A stretch of DNA of 64,000 nucleotides from Plotosus lineatus (Eukaryota; Chordata; Actinopteri; Siluriformes; Plotosidae). The position numbers and the translations under genes are program-made. Where the stretch lies: positions 56,409,125-56,473,124 of the forward strand of contig CM045731.1 of NCBI GenBank assembly GCA_024760905.1. The letters are read 5' to 3'. Positions 61,412 through 64,000 of the stretch are shown piece after piece. Under the pieces are notes generated by a model, which saw nothing but the letters and a program-made list of their open reading frames with translations, ran no database searches and was not told the origin of the DNA. The stretch's first letter is position 1. Every line of letters begins with the position of its first letter.

Positions 61412-61740
61412 CTTCTTTTCTTTTCGGCTTTTTCACTTTATCATGGGTCGCCACAGTGAATCATCTGACTCACACGTTTGATTCGGAATAGGTTTTTATG
61501 TCGAATGCTCTTCCTGACACAACCCTTGAGCAAGGGACAGAAACACACTGACGGCTTTGCAGCTACTCTTTACAAAAGTCAGAAATGGTTCTTTTTCGCA
61601 CTATAGACACACTATAGACAGTGAGAGACATGGCTGGCCTTTGATAACCCAGTTAGCTGCACTGTGGGGACAGTGACAACCTTGTGGAGAGTGGGACTCG
61701 AACCCCCAACCTTAGGATCAGCGATCCAGCGCCCTTCAGG
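61412..61740 (-). mobile_element. SINE family A body with RTE-type 3' tail (copy 2, includes tRNA head)
   Basis: Same arrangement as 60934-61185 and nearly complete: the tRNA-like head (GGGGGTTCGAGTCCCACTC in reverse complement), the family A body, the bridge segment, then GTGGCGACCCATGATAAAG and AGCCGAAAAGAAAAG. Confidence 0.72.
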
Positions 61741-62499
61741 AAACCTCGACACAACCTTTGGAAATCCTACCGCGTGAGCGTGTCAGAATAAATACCGCGG
61801 TAAAATAAACAACCAGTGTGTTTGAATCTCTCAAAATGTTCAGAAGATGAAGTGATGAGGACAAAAAAAATTACTCCAATATTAAAAACCTCACAAAGAT
61901 TACAAACTGGAATCGCCAAACATGATTTTCATTCAAATTCAGTCAAAAAATATTAAAAATACAAAATTCATCAAACATTCACAGGTGAGATTCAGATCTC
62001 TGGCACATTTGGATGAAACGTTTACGCACTTGCTGTTTGTGATCCGCAGACCAAACCTGCAGTTTTGTGATGTGTGTGTGTGTGTGTGTGTGTGTGAGAA
62101 AAACATGACCAGCTACTGTATGTCTCAACCTAATCTTCATCTAAAGTGAACCCTCCCCTCCCCCAAAAAACTAAACAAAAAACCCCTTAAATCAAAAACC
62201 TTTGATTTGATGTGAAAGACTTTGAATACAGCATTGTGGAATTCTCAAATCTGATGGTCATTATCTATAATAACAGCTAAGATTGCAACAGGATGTTACA
62301 CAGGTGCCATCATGTACACCCAGTAATAATAATAATAATAATAAGGATACTTATTAATATGGTGGCGCTTCCTGTAATTTACACAAAAATTGTAAGGAGT
62401 CTCCATTTCCAGTAATGTGTAACAGTCATTGTTATTCAGGACAGATCCAGGTTCAAACATGATAGGCTGTGTTTTTTGTAATTATTAAAATAAAATTTG

Positions 62500-62536
<37 letters not shown>

Positions 62537-63464
62537 AGTTTACAACAAATGCTATTAACACTAATTACCTTGCTGCGTGGATATCACACAGAAATCCAAA
62601 AGGATGACTAGTACACACGTGTCATTATCTAATAAATAAATTACACAAATCGTTAGACCTGTTGGCTCTTGTTTGAACCCGAACGCTCAATCATTGATTA
62701 TTTTCCTATAACTACGTACCCTGAAGATTGTTTTCTTAAAATTCCTTGTAAAGCGTTTTTACAAAATGAAGAAAAACGAACAGAGAGCGAAGGGGAAGTT
62801 TAAGAGGAAATGGTTCTTTGAGCGCCTGGATGCCGCCGAAGTCAGATTGAGAATTATTTAAGTGTGTGGTGTCTGAAGGTAGTTCTGAGTATCATGTTGG
62901 GAACAACAAATTCCATCATTTAAAAAAAAAAAGTGACAAGGAACCTTGGGAGGCGCTATAGGTTGGGCTTAAAAAAAGAAAGAAAGAAAGAAAAAGACAT
63001 ATCACCGATTTTCATCATTGAAATGCCCTACATGGTGAACCAATAATAATGATGATGATGATGATAATGATGGTGATGGTGGTGGGGAGAGGAAGACCAC
63101 GTTGCTGTACAAGTGCACACGTGCAGAATCCTGAGTGCGCGTGCAGAGGGGGCGTGTTGGTGGGCGGGGTGATTGAAGGAAGGGTGTAGGATTCTTTCGC
63201 GCACATGCCACGTTAAACATACGTGACATGGCATCGGAGACATCAAGATGATTTACAGGCGGATGTTCCAGATAACTCTGTGAGATAATTACAGTTCTGT
63301 ATATTATTATTAATAATAATAATAATAAATCTCAATATAACAAGAACAGGACGGTAGTAAATTTCTTCGACAGCACTGCGAGTCTCTGCGCTGACACGGA
63401 GTCTTTATTTATTTATCCCCAACATTCTTCCTGTTCTGTGTCTCTGTACGCTTCTGAAGCAAAA

Positions 63465-63467
<3 letters not shown>
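61741..63467. other. probable DLGAP 3'UTR and flank
   Basis: Repeat-poor sequence with a (GT)n run, a poly(A) run (62505-62532), an ATG/ATC-rich patch (63045-63085) and an AAT run (63304-63328). As the region just after the DLGAP stop on the minus strand, it is most likely 3'UTR. Confidence 0.45.
62069..62096. repeat. (GT)n microsatellite
   Basis: Short GT run in the dlgap4-myl9 interval, with no feature beside it. Confidence 0.85.

Positions 63468-63500
<33 letters not shown>
63468..63500. repeat. (GT)n run after the DLGAP stop
   Basis: GT then GC/GCAT alternation about 20 bases downstream of the stop codon, expected to lie in the 3'UTR. Confidence 0.88.
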
Positions 63501-63507
<7 letters not shown>

Positions 63508-63518
63508 CGCGTTTCCTC

Positions 63519-63746
63519 TCAGAGGCGAGTCTGAGCCTCAGGGACGTAGATCTCAATGCTGTCGGCACTCTCCGTGGCAGAGTTCTGGCGCTCAGACGCG
63601 GCTCGTCTGGCAGCCATCAGCCGCTTCCGAGCTTCCTGTCTCTGTTTATCTGCGGAAGAGTCTCCGCTGCTCTTCTCCTTCGGCCCGGACGCTTTGGGCT
63701 TCGCCGCTTTCTTCGGCGTCGTCACAGTCACAGGCTTCCTCTCCTC
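63519..63746 (-). CDS. dlgap4: last coding exon of a DLG-associated protein (SAPAP), probably DLGAP4; partial
   Basis: DLGAP proteins are postsynaptic scaffolds that link PSD-95 (DLG) proteins to Shank. The exon starts after CCGTTCTTACAG and encodes the last 75 residues: a Lys/Ala/Pro-rich stretch, then RQEARKRLMAARRAASERQ, then SATESADSIEIYVPEAQTRL and stop. The terminal QTRL is the Shank PDZ-binding motif of the family. IEIYVPEAQTRL, with Val, favours DLGAP4 over DLGAP1 (Ile), as does the neighbouring myl9. The gene is transcribed towards myl9 and the rest lies beyond the window. A (GT)n tract begins about 20 bases after the stop, in the 3'UTR. Confidence 0.85.
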   Translation of the reverse strand, partial: EERKPVTVTTPKKAAKPKASGPKEKSSGDSSADKQRQEARKRLMAARRAASERQNSATESADSIEIYVPEAQTRL

Positions 63747-63792
63747 CTGTAAGAACGGAGGTGTGTGTGAACTTAAAAACAGCACACAACGC

Positions 63793-63797
<5 letters not shown>

Positions 63798-63842
<45 letters not shown>
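63798..63842. repeat. (GA)n microsatellite in the last DLGAP intron
   Basis: Nearly pure GA. On the coding (minus) strand it is (CT)n, about 55 bases upstream of the last exon's acceptor, and could act as a pyrimidine-rich enhancer of splicing. Confidence 0.88.
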
Positions 63843-64000
63843 CAGCAGGGCATAGAGAGCGAGGAGAGATAGGAGAGGAGAAAACCCAAGTTCTGGGAGG
63901 GATGTCCTTTACTTTATTATGAAATATCAAATACCATGATAACATCAACACATATCTAATTATTAATGAAAATTTGAAATTAACTTAAAAAGATTTATTT

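Noticed and set aside
63467..63922. Plus-strand open frames of 99-151 codons over the DLGAP exon
   Set aside because: They include translated GT and GA microsatellites; the real exon is on the minus strand with a correct acceptor and PDZ-binding end.

Overview
The window is vertebrate, almost certainly teleost fish, nuclear DNA. It has intron-rich genes with GT/AG splice sites, long CA/GT and AT microsatellites, tRNA-derived SINEs, RTE-type LINEs and several Tc1/mariner and pogo-like DNA transposons. Only four protein-coding loci could be supported. All other sequence is intronic, intergenic or repeat-derived.

Layout. (1) About 0.5-8.5 kb, minus strand: a regulator-of-complement-activation (RCA) gene with at least nine sushi/CCP modules, of the C4BPA/CD46/CR1 type. 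CCP2 and CCP7 are each split over two exons at a Gly codon. Modules 6-9 look like a duplicate of an earlier block. (2) About 8.6-24.5 kb: no gene seen. It holds RTE LINE fragments, SINEs, a fold-back Tc1, a TA-flanked Tigger/pogo deletion derivative, pogo-like MITEs and an intact-looking Tc1 locus. (3) 24.6-37.3 kb, minus strand: a complete pfkfb2 gene in 14 coding exons with a separate 5'UTR exon near 39.5 kb. The predicted protein is 535 residues, with the regulatory Ser466 and Ser483 at the same numbers as in human. A 2.7-kb RTE LINE with a nested tRNA-derived SINE sits in one intron. (4) 39.7-49 kb: SINEs, AT repeats and a Tc1 element whose right arm has been interrupted by a SINE and amplified into a 575-bp tandem array. 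A likely myl9 5'UTR exon with CArG-like boxes lies at 41.3-41.6 kb. (5) 49.4-51.3 kb, plus strand: myl9, complete coding sequence, 174 residues. (6) 51.4-63.5 kb: a nearly full-length, broken RTE LINE, more SINEs and MITEs. (7) 63.5-63.75 kb, minus strand: the last coding exon of a DLGAP (SAPAP) gene, probably dlgap4, with its PDZ-binding end.

Context. In human, C4BPA/B lies beside PFKFB2 (1q32) and MYL9 beside DLGAP4 (20q11). This window joins the two neighbourhoods, with the junction at about 39.6-41.3 kb. The genes do not form one pathway: complement control, fructose-2,6-bisphosphate control of glycolysis, smooth-muscle/non-muscle myosin regulation and a postsynaptic scaffold.

The least ordinary structures are in the repeats: SINEs that carry the 3' tail of the local RTE LINE, the Tc1/SINE tandem array with a microhomology junction, the fold-back Tc1, and microsatellites sitting directly against splice acceptors. 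All exon coordinates were read by eye from splice motifs and reading phase; no transcript data were available.
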